DNA of 64,000 nt from CAYRIH01 sp964424375. Lineage in GTDB: Bacteria > Patescibacteriota > Kazan-3B-28 > UBA10110. Made by a program: the position numbers and the translations under genes. Below the pieces are notes generated by a model. The model was given only the letters and a program-made list of their open reading frames with translations, did no database searches and was not told the origin of the DNA. This document shows positions 1-6,962 of the stretch, piece by piece (the first letter of the stretch is position 1; every line of letters begins with the position of its first letter). Location: contig CAYRIH010000002.1 in assembly GCA_964424375.1 (NCBI GenBank), positions 6,663-70,662 on the forward strand, given 5' to 3'.

Positions 1-2
1 TT

Positions 3-524
3 GAAACTAATTTGACTTTGGCTGAGACGAAGAGAATGTTTGATTTAATGAAAGATTTTGATTTAGCTACATTGACCACTAAAGTCTTTGATGATTCAAT
101 CACTGGATTGTTATATGGTACTAGAGTCAACGAATTGTATGTATTGCGTCCAGTAGGTGATGATTTTAAAGTCATCTCTGATTATGTAGCTAAGATTGTA
201 TCAGGAGAAGCTACGGTAGAAGAGATAGAAAGTGATATTATTACAGAGCCACTTAAAGTAGAAGTGTTCAATGGAACCAATATTACTGGTCTAGCTAGCA
301 AGATTGCTGCTCGTTTGCGAGCTGATGGTTATGAAGTAATTTTAGTTGGAAATAATGCTGTTAGAGGATTTACAAAATCCATTGTTTATGACCTTAGTGA
401 CGGTGATCGTATCTTGGAGGCCAGAAGATTAGCCTCTAGTTTGTCAGCTAACATTGGTGAAGATGAAATTATCTCTACTAGTGGAGCGCAGGTAAGAATA
501 GTATTAGGGAGTGAGGCCAACTAA
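3..524 (+). CDS. LCP (LytR-CpsA-Psr) family protein, C-terminal part with LytR_C domain (5' partial)
   Basis: The reading frame is open from the left edge, so the gene starts outside the window; an internal TTG at 12 is not a credible start. The last ~90 residues (VEVFNGTNITGLASKIAARL onward, ending in a hydrophobic VRIVLG strand) match the LytR C-terminal domain that follows LCP catalytic domains. LCP proteins attach undecaprenyl-linked polymers to peptidoglycan at the outer face of the membrane. The catalytic domain itself is not in view, so the family is inferred from the tail. The next gene starts 2 bases after the stop, which suggests one transcript. Confidence 0.72.
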   Translation, partial: ETNLTLAETKRMFDLMKDFDLATLTTKVFDDSITGLLYGTRVNELYVLRPVGDDFKVISDYVAKIVSGEATVEEIESDIITEPLKVEVFNGTNITGLASKIAARLRADGYEVILVGNNAVRGFTKSIVYDLSDGDRILEARRLASSLSANIGEDEIISTSGAQVRIVLGSEAN

Positions 525-526
525 AC

Positions 527-1327
527 TTGAATAAACCTGCTATATTAGACTGGTTGTGGCATTATCGTAAGCTTTTATTATTAGGGCTAGGTTTACTGTT
601 ATTATTGGAATTATTGTATTTCATTCCAGGTTTACTGGGTTGGTGGGTTTTGATTATATTTAGCCTGGTCACTGTATTTAGTTGGTGGATTAGCAATTTG
701 ACCTTTAACAAAGCAATGTGGTTATTTATGGGGGAGTTGTCGTGGATTATTCTTGGCGGTATTGGATTTTTATCTCTCTCGCTGCTGCCTATGTTATGGC
801 AGGCACAATTGGTTATTTTTATGATTATTATAATAAGCTGGTTAATAGCTTATTGGCATCAAAATCATATTGATTATAGCCAGTGGAGTCTAGTTGCCAT
901 TAATTGGCTTGGATTAATTGATTTAGTGGCTTTATTTGTAGCTACAGTCGCATTACTATTAGCTGTCCAATTTTACAGTCTAGGTGTCTTTTGGCTAGTT
1001 ACTGGAGTTGCTTTGCAGTTAGTTTTGGCTCTCTATTTACTTTTTTGGAGACGAGGATTATCATTCAAAAAATTTTGGCTTTATGCATTAGTACTAGCTT
1101 TATTGGGTCAGCAATTAGTTTGGATTACATACGCTTGGCATAAAAGTATATATTTTAAAGCCTTTTTGCTATTGATTATGTATTACTTGTATTCTGATTT
1201 TGTGGCCTATTATCTTAAGGGCAATTTGACAGTTAAAATAATTTGGGAATATATTGCCATTGCAGTTTTTTTGGTTTTAGTCTTATTCTTTTTTGACTTC
1301 ATATTTTTATTTATTTTTAATATCTAG
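527..1327 (+). CDS. Polytopic membrane protein of unknown function
   Basis: A 266-residue, strongly hydrophobic protein with about eight predicted membrane segments rich in Leu and Trp and short polar loops. The start is a TTG two bases after the LCP stop; no better start is near. I recognise no catalytic motif. It sits directly downstream of the LCP gene and ends just before a strong bidirectional terminator, so it probably closes that operon. A role in the envelope is inference from topology and neighbourhood only. Confidence 0.6.
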   Translation: MNKPAILDWLWHYRKLLLLGLGLLLLLELLYFIPGLLGWWVLIIFSLVTVFSWWISNLTFNKAMWLFMGELSWIILGGIGFLSLSLLPMLWQAQLVIFMIIIISWLIAYWHQNHIDYSQWSLVAINWLGLIDLVALFVATVALLLAVQFYSLGVFWLVTGVALQLVLALYLLFWRRGLSFKKFWLYALVLALLGQQLVWITYAWHKSIYFKAFLLLIMYYLYSDFVAYYLKGNLTVKIIWEYIAIAVFLVLVLFFFDFIFLFIFNI

Positions 1328-1342
1328 TGTTGTAAATTTAAT

Positions 1343-1381
1343 ATCAAAAAACCTATTCTTGAATAGAATAGGTTTTTTGAT
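1343..1381. terminator. Bidirectional intrinsic terminator between convergent genes
   Basis: A perfect 17-bp inverted repeat (1343-1359 and 1365-1381, loop TGAAT) starts with ATCAAAAAA and ends with TTTTTTGAT, giving a T-run on either strand. It separates the membrane protein on the plus strand from the MscS-related gene on the minus strand. Confidence 0.88.
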
Positions 1382-1395
1382 AAGTAATTTCGATG

Positions 1396-2091
1396 TTAAT
1401 CCTTATGTTTCATTTCTTTTAAAACATCACTTAGGGTATCAGAGGCAGTTTTCTGTCCACCTAAACCGAAAGCTAAACCACCAGCTATAGCCAGCATAAA
1501 GAATATGGCAGTAATTAAACGATCGATAATAACGGCAGCAATCCCTAATTGATTAAAGACTATCAGGGCAGTAAAGATCCAAATAATCCATTTAGTAGTC
1601 GCGGCTAGGAAATTAGCGGATTTTACTCTAGCTGCTCCAACACTTCCGCGAACAACATGGGCGAAGAAATTGGCAGCCAACATACCCATAAGCAGGATAG
1701 CAACGGCCACAAAGACATTAGGAATATAATTAAGGATCTGATTCAAAAAGTCAGTAACTTTTGCCAGACCCAGCACATCAGAAGCTGCTAAGAAGGAAAT
1801 TAGAAGAATAGTCCATTTGACTAATCCCCCGATAAAATCTGAGGCTTCAAAATCTACTCCAGCTTTTCTGAACATTGTCTTGGCACCAATTCGATTTAGC
1901 ACAACGTCCAATTTAAATTGTTTCAGAATTTGAGTTACCAGTCTGTCTAAACCAATGGCTACTAGCCATCCAATAAATAGGATTAGCAATGCGCCGACTA
2001 AGTTTGGCAGAAAGATTAAAAATCTGAACCAAATATTCTGAAGAGGATTGAGCACAGCTTGACCCCAGGTATTAAGAAGAGTGTCTTGCAT
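1396..2091 (-). CDS. MscS-related TM-helix repeat membrane protein (CmpX-like)
   Basis: A 231-residue membrane protein with paired amphipathic and transmembrane helices of the 'conserved TM helix' type found N-terminal to mechanosensitive channels. The Gly/Ala-rich pore-like motif AIAGGLAFGLGGQ near the C-terminus resembles the MscS pore helix. The large cytoplasmic MscS beta domain is absent, so this is a short form. It likely sits in the cytoplasmic membrane and may relate to osmotic or envelope stress; channel activity is not shown by the sequence. It is monocistronic, with the terminator at 1343-1381 downstream and tRNA-Leu upstream. Confidence 0.65.
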   Translation of the reverse strand: MQDTLLNTWGQAVLNPLQNIWFRFLIFLPNLVGALLILFIGWLVAIGLDRLVTQILKQFKLDVVLNRIGAKTMFRKAGVDFEASDFIGGLVKWTILLISFLAASDVLGLAKVTDFLNQILNYIPNVFVAVAILLMGMLAANFFAHVVRGSVGAARVKSANFLAATTKWIIWIFTALIVFNQLGIAAVIIDRLITAIFFMLAIAGGLAFGLGGQKTASDTLSDVLKEMKHKD

Positions 2092-2243
2092 TTTCTGCTC
2101 CTTACTCTTAATTAATAATATAATGACTTTCTAATCTCTAAGGTAGTATAAAATATAAAATCCCCCAGAGATTCTTAATTTTTAAGGTTCATTGTTATTT
2201 TCATAATGTATTATAACCAAAAATTGCCAAACCCGCAATCTGA

Positions 2244-2330
2244 TGGTGGGCGGGAGAGGACTCGAACCTCCACGGGATTGCTCCCACTAGGTCCTAAACC
2301 TAGCGCGTCTACCAATTCCGCCACCCGCCC
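2244..2330 (-). tRNA. tRNA-Leu (anticodon UAG)
   Basis: On the minus strand the acceptor GGGCGGG pairs with CCCGCCC, followed by discriminator A and an encoded CCA (2244-2246). The anticodon arm CTAGG-TTTAGGA-CCTAG gives anticodon TAG. The long variable arm is that of a class II tRNA, as expected for Leu. The T-arm GTTCGAG is intact. Confidence 0.96.
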
Positions 2331-2371
2331 AATTTAACTTTTAGCTTATTTTTTTTAATCTGACAAGAAGA

Positions 2372-2932
2372 TTATTGTATAGTAATTAAATCCTTAAGTT
2401 TATTGTACTTAGAAGTGCTAATACCCTCTACTTTCATTAAATCTTCTTTACGTTGATATTGTCCTTTATTTTCTCGATATTCTATAATTCTCTCAGCTGT
2501 AATAGGGCCAATCCCAGGCAAAATATCTAAAAGTTTATTGTCGGCTGTATTGATATTAATTAAATTAGATTGATTTTGATTAGATTGTTCTGACTGATCA
2601 TCATCTTTTACATTTTCTATAGATGGAATATAAATCTTGCCATGGTTTTGCAGTAGAGCTGCTCGATTGATAGTTTTATAAATCAAGTCCATATCTGCTT
2701 GATCTGTAAATCCACCAGCTGCTTTTATAGCATCTTCTACGATAGCTTCCTGATTGAATGTGTAAATATCAGGATTATTAATTGCTCCTGCTACATCAAT
2801 AATTAGTTTATTGTTAGATAAATTAACATCTTGCTTATCAGTTTTATTTATTATAAAGTAGGCGCCAACAACTAGGCCAATGATTAAGATTAGTCCAATC
2901 GGAAGAGCAAATTTGTCTAAAAAGTTGTTCAT
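2372..2932 (-). CDS. comEA: ComEA-like DNA-binding protein (SLBB plus helix-hairpin-helix)
   Basis: A 186-residue protein with an N-terminal membrane anchor (about residues 10-28). An SLBB-type domain (IIDVAGAINNPDIYTF...AAGGFT) follows, then an acidic, Asn/Gln-rich linker. The C-terminal helix-hairpin-helix pair begins ININTADNKLLDILPGIGP and continues AERIIEYRENKG. ComEA is the membrane-bound receptor that binds double-stranded DNA during natural transformation. In this reduced genome it could also serve nucleotide scavenging, which is inference. The ATG lies inside an inverted-repeat arm (CTAACGGGATGAA), and recG ends right at the other arm, so the two genes may be co-transcribed through the repeat. 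Confidence 0.88.
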   Translation of the reverse strand: MNNFLDKFALPIGLILIIGLVVGAYFIINKTDKQDVNLSNNKLIIDVAGAINNPDIYTFNQEAIVEDAIKAAGGFTDQADMDLIYKTINRAALLQNHGKIYIPSIENVKDDDQSEQSNQNQSNLININTADNKLLDILPGIGPITAERIIEYRENKGQYQRKEDLMKVEGISTSKYNKLKDLITIQ

Positions 2933-3062
2933 CCCGTTAGAAACCCTCGGCGAAAAATACAGAAGTATTTTTACGCGTAGTTATTAGTATAGATGTATGT
3001 AATATATTCATTTTCTTTATTATTAATACCTTTATTATATTAAGGCTGGTTTCTAACGGGAT
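2931..3062 (-). repeat. 132-bp inverted-repeat element filling the recG-comEA gap (CTAACGGGATGAA family)
   Basis: Perfect 15-bp inverted arms (2931-2945, 3048-3062; ATCCCGTTAGAAACC and its complement) enclose an AT-rich core. An inner hairpin near the comEA side is built from CGAAAAATAC and GTATTTTTACG. One arm abuts the recG stop codon; the other contains the comEA start codon. The two related elements are at 6678-6799 and 27947-28009. Confidence 0.85.
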
Positions 3063-5099
3063 CTATTCAGCGTGAGTTAAGTAATTCCATTGAATTTGAT
3101 CTTTAAAATGAGGGAAGTTTTTTAAATCAGGATTTAATTCAAACACATCATTAGCTAATTTTCTGGATTCTTGAATAAGCTTAATGTTGGTTAGATTAGT
3201 TAATTTTAATTTAGTAAATCCAGATTGTTGTTCACTAAAGAATACCCCGGGGCCTCTTAGTTTTAAATCTATCTCGGCTAATTCGGTTCCATTTTTTATC
3301 TTAACCAAAGCTTCCAATCGTTCTAAAGTTGTAGGGTCGTTAGAGTCAGATTCGATTAGGCAGTATGATTGGATGTTACTTCGTCCAACTCTACCTCTCA
3401 TTTGATGTAATTGGGCTAAACCAAAACTCTCGGCATTTTTTATCCAAATAACTGTAGCGCTGGGGATATCTATACCAACTTCTATAACAGAAGTAGCTAT
3501 TAATATATCAGTTTTATTGTTTTTTATTTGATTCATAATTTTTAACTTATCTTCAGATTTCATTTTGCCATGCAGGGTAGCTATTCTAGCATCAGGTAAA
3601 AGTTTAGCCATTTTAACTTTTTCGGTTGCTACAGAAGTTTTGCTGTCCAATCTAGTATTTTCTTTAATTAAAGGAGCAATGAGGAATATCTTATGCTTTT
3701 TATTTATTTCTTGATTAATTAGTTTTTTAATATTTAAGATATTATCTTTGCTTGTAATTAATTTAGTCATTATAGGTAATCTGCCCTGAGGTAAACTATC
3801 TAGCCACGATATATCTAAATCTTGAAGTAATCCCAAAAAAATGGTGCGGGGGATTGGAGTAGCACTTAAGCTAAGAAAATGAGGGGCAAAATCTAGATTT
3901 TTGTTTTTTAAAGCTTTGCGTTGTCCAACCCCAAAGCGATGTTGTTCATCTATGATAATTAGATTGATGTCTTTAAATTTGGCAGTTTTTTGGATCAAGG
4001 CATGGGTGCCAATGATTACATCAACTTTTTTATTAGCAATTTCCTGCCAGTTATTTAATTTAATACTGCCGGTAAGTAGAGTAGTTTTGATACCCCATTT
4101 ATTTAGAAGGGGTTTAAGACTAGCATAATGCTGGGTAGCCAATATTTCAGTAGGAGCCATTAAAACTGCCTGAAACCCATTTTTTACCGTAGCTATAATA
4201 GCTCCAGCAGCTACTATAGTTTTACCCGAACCCACATCACCCATTAAAAGTCGATTCATGGGATTTGGCCTTTTTAGATCATTAACTATTTGTTTAAGGG
4301 CAGTTTTTTGACTAACAGTAAGTTTAAAATCTAATTGAGAAGTAAAATCTAAGAAAAAATTATCAGCTATTTTATTAACTCGTCCTGTTTGTTTTCCCCA
4401 TAAGTGTTTATTTAAGATGATGCTTAGATGAATAGGAATCAGTTCTTCAATACTGAGTCTTTTCTTGGCTTGGGTTAGTGTTTTAGGTGAGGTAGGAAAA
4501 TGAATATTTTCCATGGCTTTGGCAAGAGAAATAAGCTGGTATTTTTTAAGTAATTGATTAGAAAGAGTTTCGGGAATATGTCGAATAGTTCTAATTAAAT
4601 ACGCAAGGCTTTTTCTAAATAACTTAGATGTAATTCCTTCAGTTAGAGGATAAATAGAAACAATTCTGCCTGAATGTAGATTAGGACTTATCAGCGACTC
4701 GACAATAGGGTTTGTAAGAGTCAAATGATTTTTATATTTTTTAGTTGTGCCACTGAGTAAGTAAGTTTTTTGTTGTTCGAGCGTTTTGGCTAGATAGGAT
4801 TGATTAAACCAAGTTACTTGCAAGTGACCGCTGGCATCTTGAAATAGGGCATTGATGACATCTAGCTTTTTATAAAATGATCGAAACTGATGCAGGCTAA
4901 CCAACTTTGCCTTAATTGTGATCTTTTCTTTGTCTATTAGTTTAGATATGGGTTTGATTTGGCTAAAATCTTCCCATCTTTTGGGGTAATAATGAATCAG
5001 ATCATCGATATTGAATATGTTCAGTTTGTTAAATCTTTGGGCTGATTTTGGCCCAATTCCAGGCAGGGAAGTTGTAGAGTCTTTAAGGGGAAAAAACAC
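3063..5099 (-). CDS. recG: ATP-dependent DNA helicase RecG
   Basis: A 678-residue superfamily 2 helicase that remodels stalled forks and Holliday junctions. The N-terminal wedge/OB domain opens with a helix-hairpin-helix-like LPGIGPKSAQRF. Walker A GDVGSGKT lies near residue 287, the DEAD-type box is IIDEQHRFG near 383, and LSATPIPRT is motif III. The C-terminal helicase half carries ATSVIEVGIDIP and QMRGRVGRS, diagnostic of RecG. Length is normal for the family. It starts at ATG 5099 with no obvious Shine-Dalgarno site, and is followed on the minus strand by the repeat element and comEA. Confidence 0.97.
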   Translation of the reverse strand: MFFPLKDSTTSLPGIGPKSAQRFNKLNIFNIDDLIHYYPKRWEDFSQIKPISKLIDKEKITIKAKLVSLHQFRSFYKKLDVINALFQDASGHLQVTWFNQSYLAKTLEQQKTYLLSGTTKKYKNHLTLTNPIVESLISPNLHSGRIVSIYPLTEGITSKLFRKSLAYLIRTIRHIPETLSNQLLKKYQLISLAKAMENIHFPTSPKTLTQAKKRLSIEELIPIHLSIILNKHLWGKQTGRVNKIADNFFLDFTSQLDFKLTVSQKTALKQIVNDLKRPNPMNRLLMGDVGSGKTIVAAGAIIATVKNGFQAVLMAPTEILATQHYASLKPLLNKWGIKTTLLTGSIKLNNWQEIANKKVDVIIGTHALIQKTAKFKDINLIIIDEQHRFGVGQRKALKNKNLDFAPHFLSLSATPIPRTIFLGLLQDLDISWLDSLPQGRLPIMTKLITSKDNILNIKKLINQEINKKHKIFLIAPLIKENTRLDSKTSVATEKVKMAKLLPDARIATLHGKMKSEDKLKIMNQIKNNKTDILIATSVIEVGIDIPSATVIWIKNAESFGLAQLHQMRGRVGRSNIQSYCLIESDSNDPTTLERLEALVKIKNGTELAEIDLKLRGPGVFFSEQQSGFTKLKLTNLTNIKLIQESRKLANDVFELNPDLKNFPHFKDQIQWNYLTHAE

Positions 5100-5205
5100 G
5101 ATTTATATGCTCTAGGAGCTAAAAATCCTTGATTTAATTTAAAAAATATGATACAATATAATAGTTGAGAAAAAGGAGGGTTAAATATATTTAATTTAAC
5201 CCAAT

Positions 5206-5370
5206 ATGGAAAAAAAGCCGATTATCAATTTTGAGGGCATGCAGTTTAGAACTGACAGAAGGGCTAGATTGCCGCGTGGTAAACAATGGCAAGTTAGGCG
5301 GTATAGTAGAAGCCGAATGGGTTTTTCAAAAGGCTTGAGAAATGTTTTAAGTCAATTTTTAAGTCATTAA
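5206..5370 (+). CDS. Small basic protein of unknown function (54 residues)
   Basis: An ATG at 5206 opens a 54-codon frame (start MEKKPIINFEGMQFRTDRRA, end SQFLSH) rich in Arg and Lys. A good Shine-Dalgarno run (AAAAGGAGGG, 5171-5180) lies unusually far upstream. The intervening bases form a hairpin (GGGTTAAAT 5178-5186 with ATTTAACCC 5194-5202) that could bring the site close to the start. A -10-like TACAATATAATA lies just upstream. It sits divergently between recG and tyrS. The basic composition suggests nucleic-acid or ribosome binding, but I recognise no family. Confidence 0.55.
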   Translation: MEKKPIINFEGMQFRTDRRARLPRGKQWQVRRYSRSRMGFSKGLRNVLSQFLSH

Positions 5371-5415
5371 AATCAGATATTGAATAAGAAATTTACCTTC
5401 ACATTAAGTGAAGTT

Positions 5416-6612
5416 TTATTTTATTTTAATAAATCGGCGTTTGCCTACTTGAACTACGACTCCAGAGGCGATGGTTATTTGCCAATGGGGGTCTTGGATT
5501 AATTCTTGATTGACTCGGACAGCTCTTTGCATTAACATTCTGCGCGCTTCGGATTTGGAACCAACCAGTTTACTAGTTATTAGAAAATCTACGATGCCAA
5601 TCTTTTGCCCAGATAATTTAATAGAAGGAATATCTTTAGGTATTTCTTTTTTTTGGAATATGGCTTTAAAGCGATTGGCGGCGAAATCAGCTGCGGCCTT
5701 ACCATGATAAATACTTACTATAGCTCTTCCTAATTCTATTTTTATATCCTTTGGATTAGTATTTTTTCGTTTAAGCAATTTAGAAATTTCATTGATTTCT
5801 TTTTTTGACTTGTTGGTAGCCAGTTCCCAGTAATGCATTATCAGATTGTCTGGGAGAGACATAATTTTACCAAATTGGCTTTCAGCGGATTCGGTAATTA
5901 AAATATCATTACCCAAGCTTTGACTCATCTTGTTTTTCCCATCTAAACCTATAAGCAGGGGTACAGTAACAATGTCTTGAGGGGCTTGTTTAAAATCTCT
6001 TTGGAGATCGCGGCCGCGCATTTCGTTGAATAACTGATCAGTTCCAATTACTGTAATATCGCTTTTTAATATTACAGAATCATAACCTTGCAAGACTGGG
6101 TAAACAGGTTCGTGTAAACCAATTTCTTGTTTTTGTTTGACCCTTTTTTTAAACATATCTCGTCCTATCATCTGAGCGTATGTAAATTTACTCATTAGTT
6201 GCAACAATTCTTCAGCGCTCATTTTGTCGTACCATTCGCTGTTATAGCGAATTTCTGTTTTTTTAGGGTCTAGGATTTTTAAAGCCTGATTAATATAATT
6301 TTTGGCCATTTTTTCAACTGATGTTTTGTCGCGTAATTTTCTGGTAGATTTTTTATCTGTTGGGTCACCGAATCTGCCCGTGAATCCTCCGATTAAAAAT
6401 ACAACTGTGTGCCCCATATCTTGCAGGGCTCTAAGTTTATGGTAAACTACAGCATAGCCTAAATGTAAATCAGAGGTAGTCGGGTCTACACCATGTTTAA
6501 TAATTAATTTTTTGCCAGACTTTAGTTTAGCTAATAGGCTTTTTTTGTTGATTATCTGCTCGATTCGACCATCCAAAAAATTGTTTATCAGCCTGGTTTT
6601 AGATTGATTCAT
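5416..6612 (-). CDS. tyrS: Tyrosyl-tRNA synthetase
   Basis: A class I synthetase charging tRNA-Tyr. The HIGH-type motif is HLGY (about residues 50-53), preceded by GVDPTTSDL. The KMSKS motif reads KMSQS in GKNKMSQSLGND. The C-terminus is an S4-type RNA-binding domain (KLVGSKSEARRMLMQRAVRVNQ). The ATG at 6612 is preferred over a GTG five codons upstream because it sits in the word CTAACGGGATGAA shared with comEA and the HIT gene. The resulting 398 residues are normal for the family. A 20-codon ORF and an inverted repeat lie upstream. The matching tRNA-Tyr is at 13421. Confidence 0.96.
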   Translation of the reverse strand: MNQSKTRLINNFLDGRIEQIINKKSLLAKLKSGKKLIIKHGVDPTTSDLHLGYAVVYHKLRALQDMGHTVVFLIGGFTGRFGDPTDKKSTRKLRDKTSVEKMAKNYINQALKILDPKKTEIRYNSEWYDKMSAEELLQLMSKFTYAQMIGRDMFKKRVKQKQEIGLHEPVYPVLQGYDSVILKSDITVIGTDQLFNEMRGRDLQRDFKQAPQDIVTVPLLIGLDGKNKMSQSLGNDILITESAESQFGKIMSLPDNLIMHYWELATNKSKKEINEISKLLKRKNTNPKDIKIELGRAIVSIYHGKAAADFAANRFKAIFQKKEIPKDIPSIKLSGQKIGIVDFLITSKLVGSKSEARRMLMQRAVRVNQELIQDPHWQITIASGVVVQVGKRRFIKIK

Positions 6613-6616
6613 CCCG

Positions 6617-6679
6617 TTAGAGTCCACGATAATTAAGTCTTTTATAATTAATGTTTGTTGTTATCTTTTGATTATTCAT
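6617..6679 (-). CDS. Possible 20-residue leader peptide upstream of tyrS
   Basis: An ATG at 6679, placed exactly as in the downstream genes within CTCTAACGGGATGAAT, opens a frame encoding MNNQKITTNINYKRLNYRGL. The stop TAA lies inside the next copy of the same word, four bases before the tyrS ATG. It contains two Tyr codons, which invites an attenuation or translational-coupling idea. Both initiation and function are inference. An alternative is that the start context was merely duplicated with the repeat. Confidence 0.35.
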   Translation of the reverse strand: MNNQKITTNINYKRLNYRGL

Positions 6680-6799
6680 CCCGTTAGAGATAAGAAGCAT
6701 TAATGCTTCTGTATTATAAATATGCTTGTAATTATTGGTCATTATATCTTATTTAGTAGTTTATATGTTTTTTATTAATTAGGTTATCTCTAACAGGAT
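6678..6799 (-). repeat. 122-bp inverted-repeat element upstream of tyrS (CTAACGGGATGAA family)
   Basis: Arms ATCCCGTTAGAGATAA (6678-6693) and TTATCTCTAACAGGAT (6784-6799) pair with one mismatch. A perfect small hairpin AGAAGCATTAATGCTTCT (6693-6710) sits next to the gene-proximal arm. The core is AT-rich and contains a TATAAT-like word on the minus strand. The layout matches the comEA element. The rest of 6800-6962 holds only a TATAAT-like -10 (6932-6937) for the PBP gene. Confidence 0.8.
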
Positions 6800-6962
6800 T
6801 CATAAGTATAGTCAATTTCTTCTGAAAGTTTTAATGGGATTCATTACTTTTTTATTATAACTTTTTTAGCCTTGGTGAGTAAGTTGAAGATGTAGTATAG
6901 TGTTAACTTTTTTATTCGTTTGTGCGTAGTATATAATAAGCATTGTTAAATATGTTTTATAT

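Noticed and set aside
6613..6962. A T-box leader upstream of tyrS
   Set aside because: No AGGGTGGNACCGCG-type T-box sequence or specifier-loop layout is present on the minus strand.
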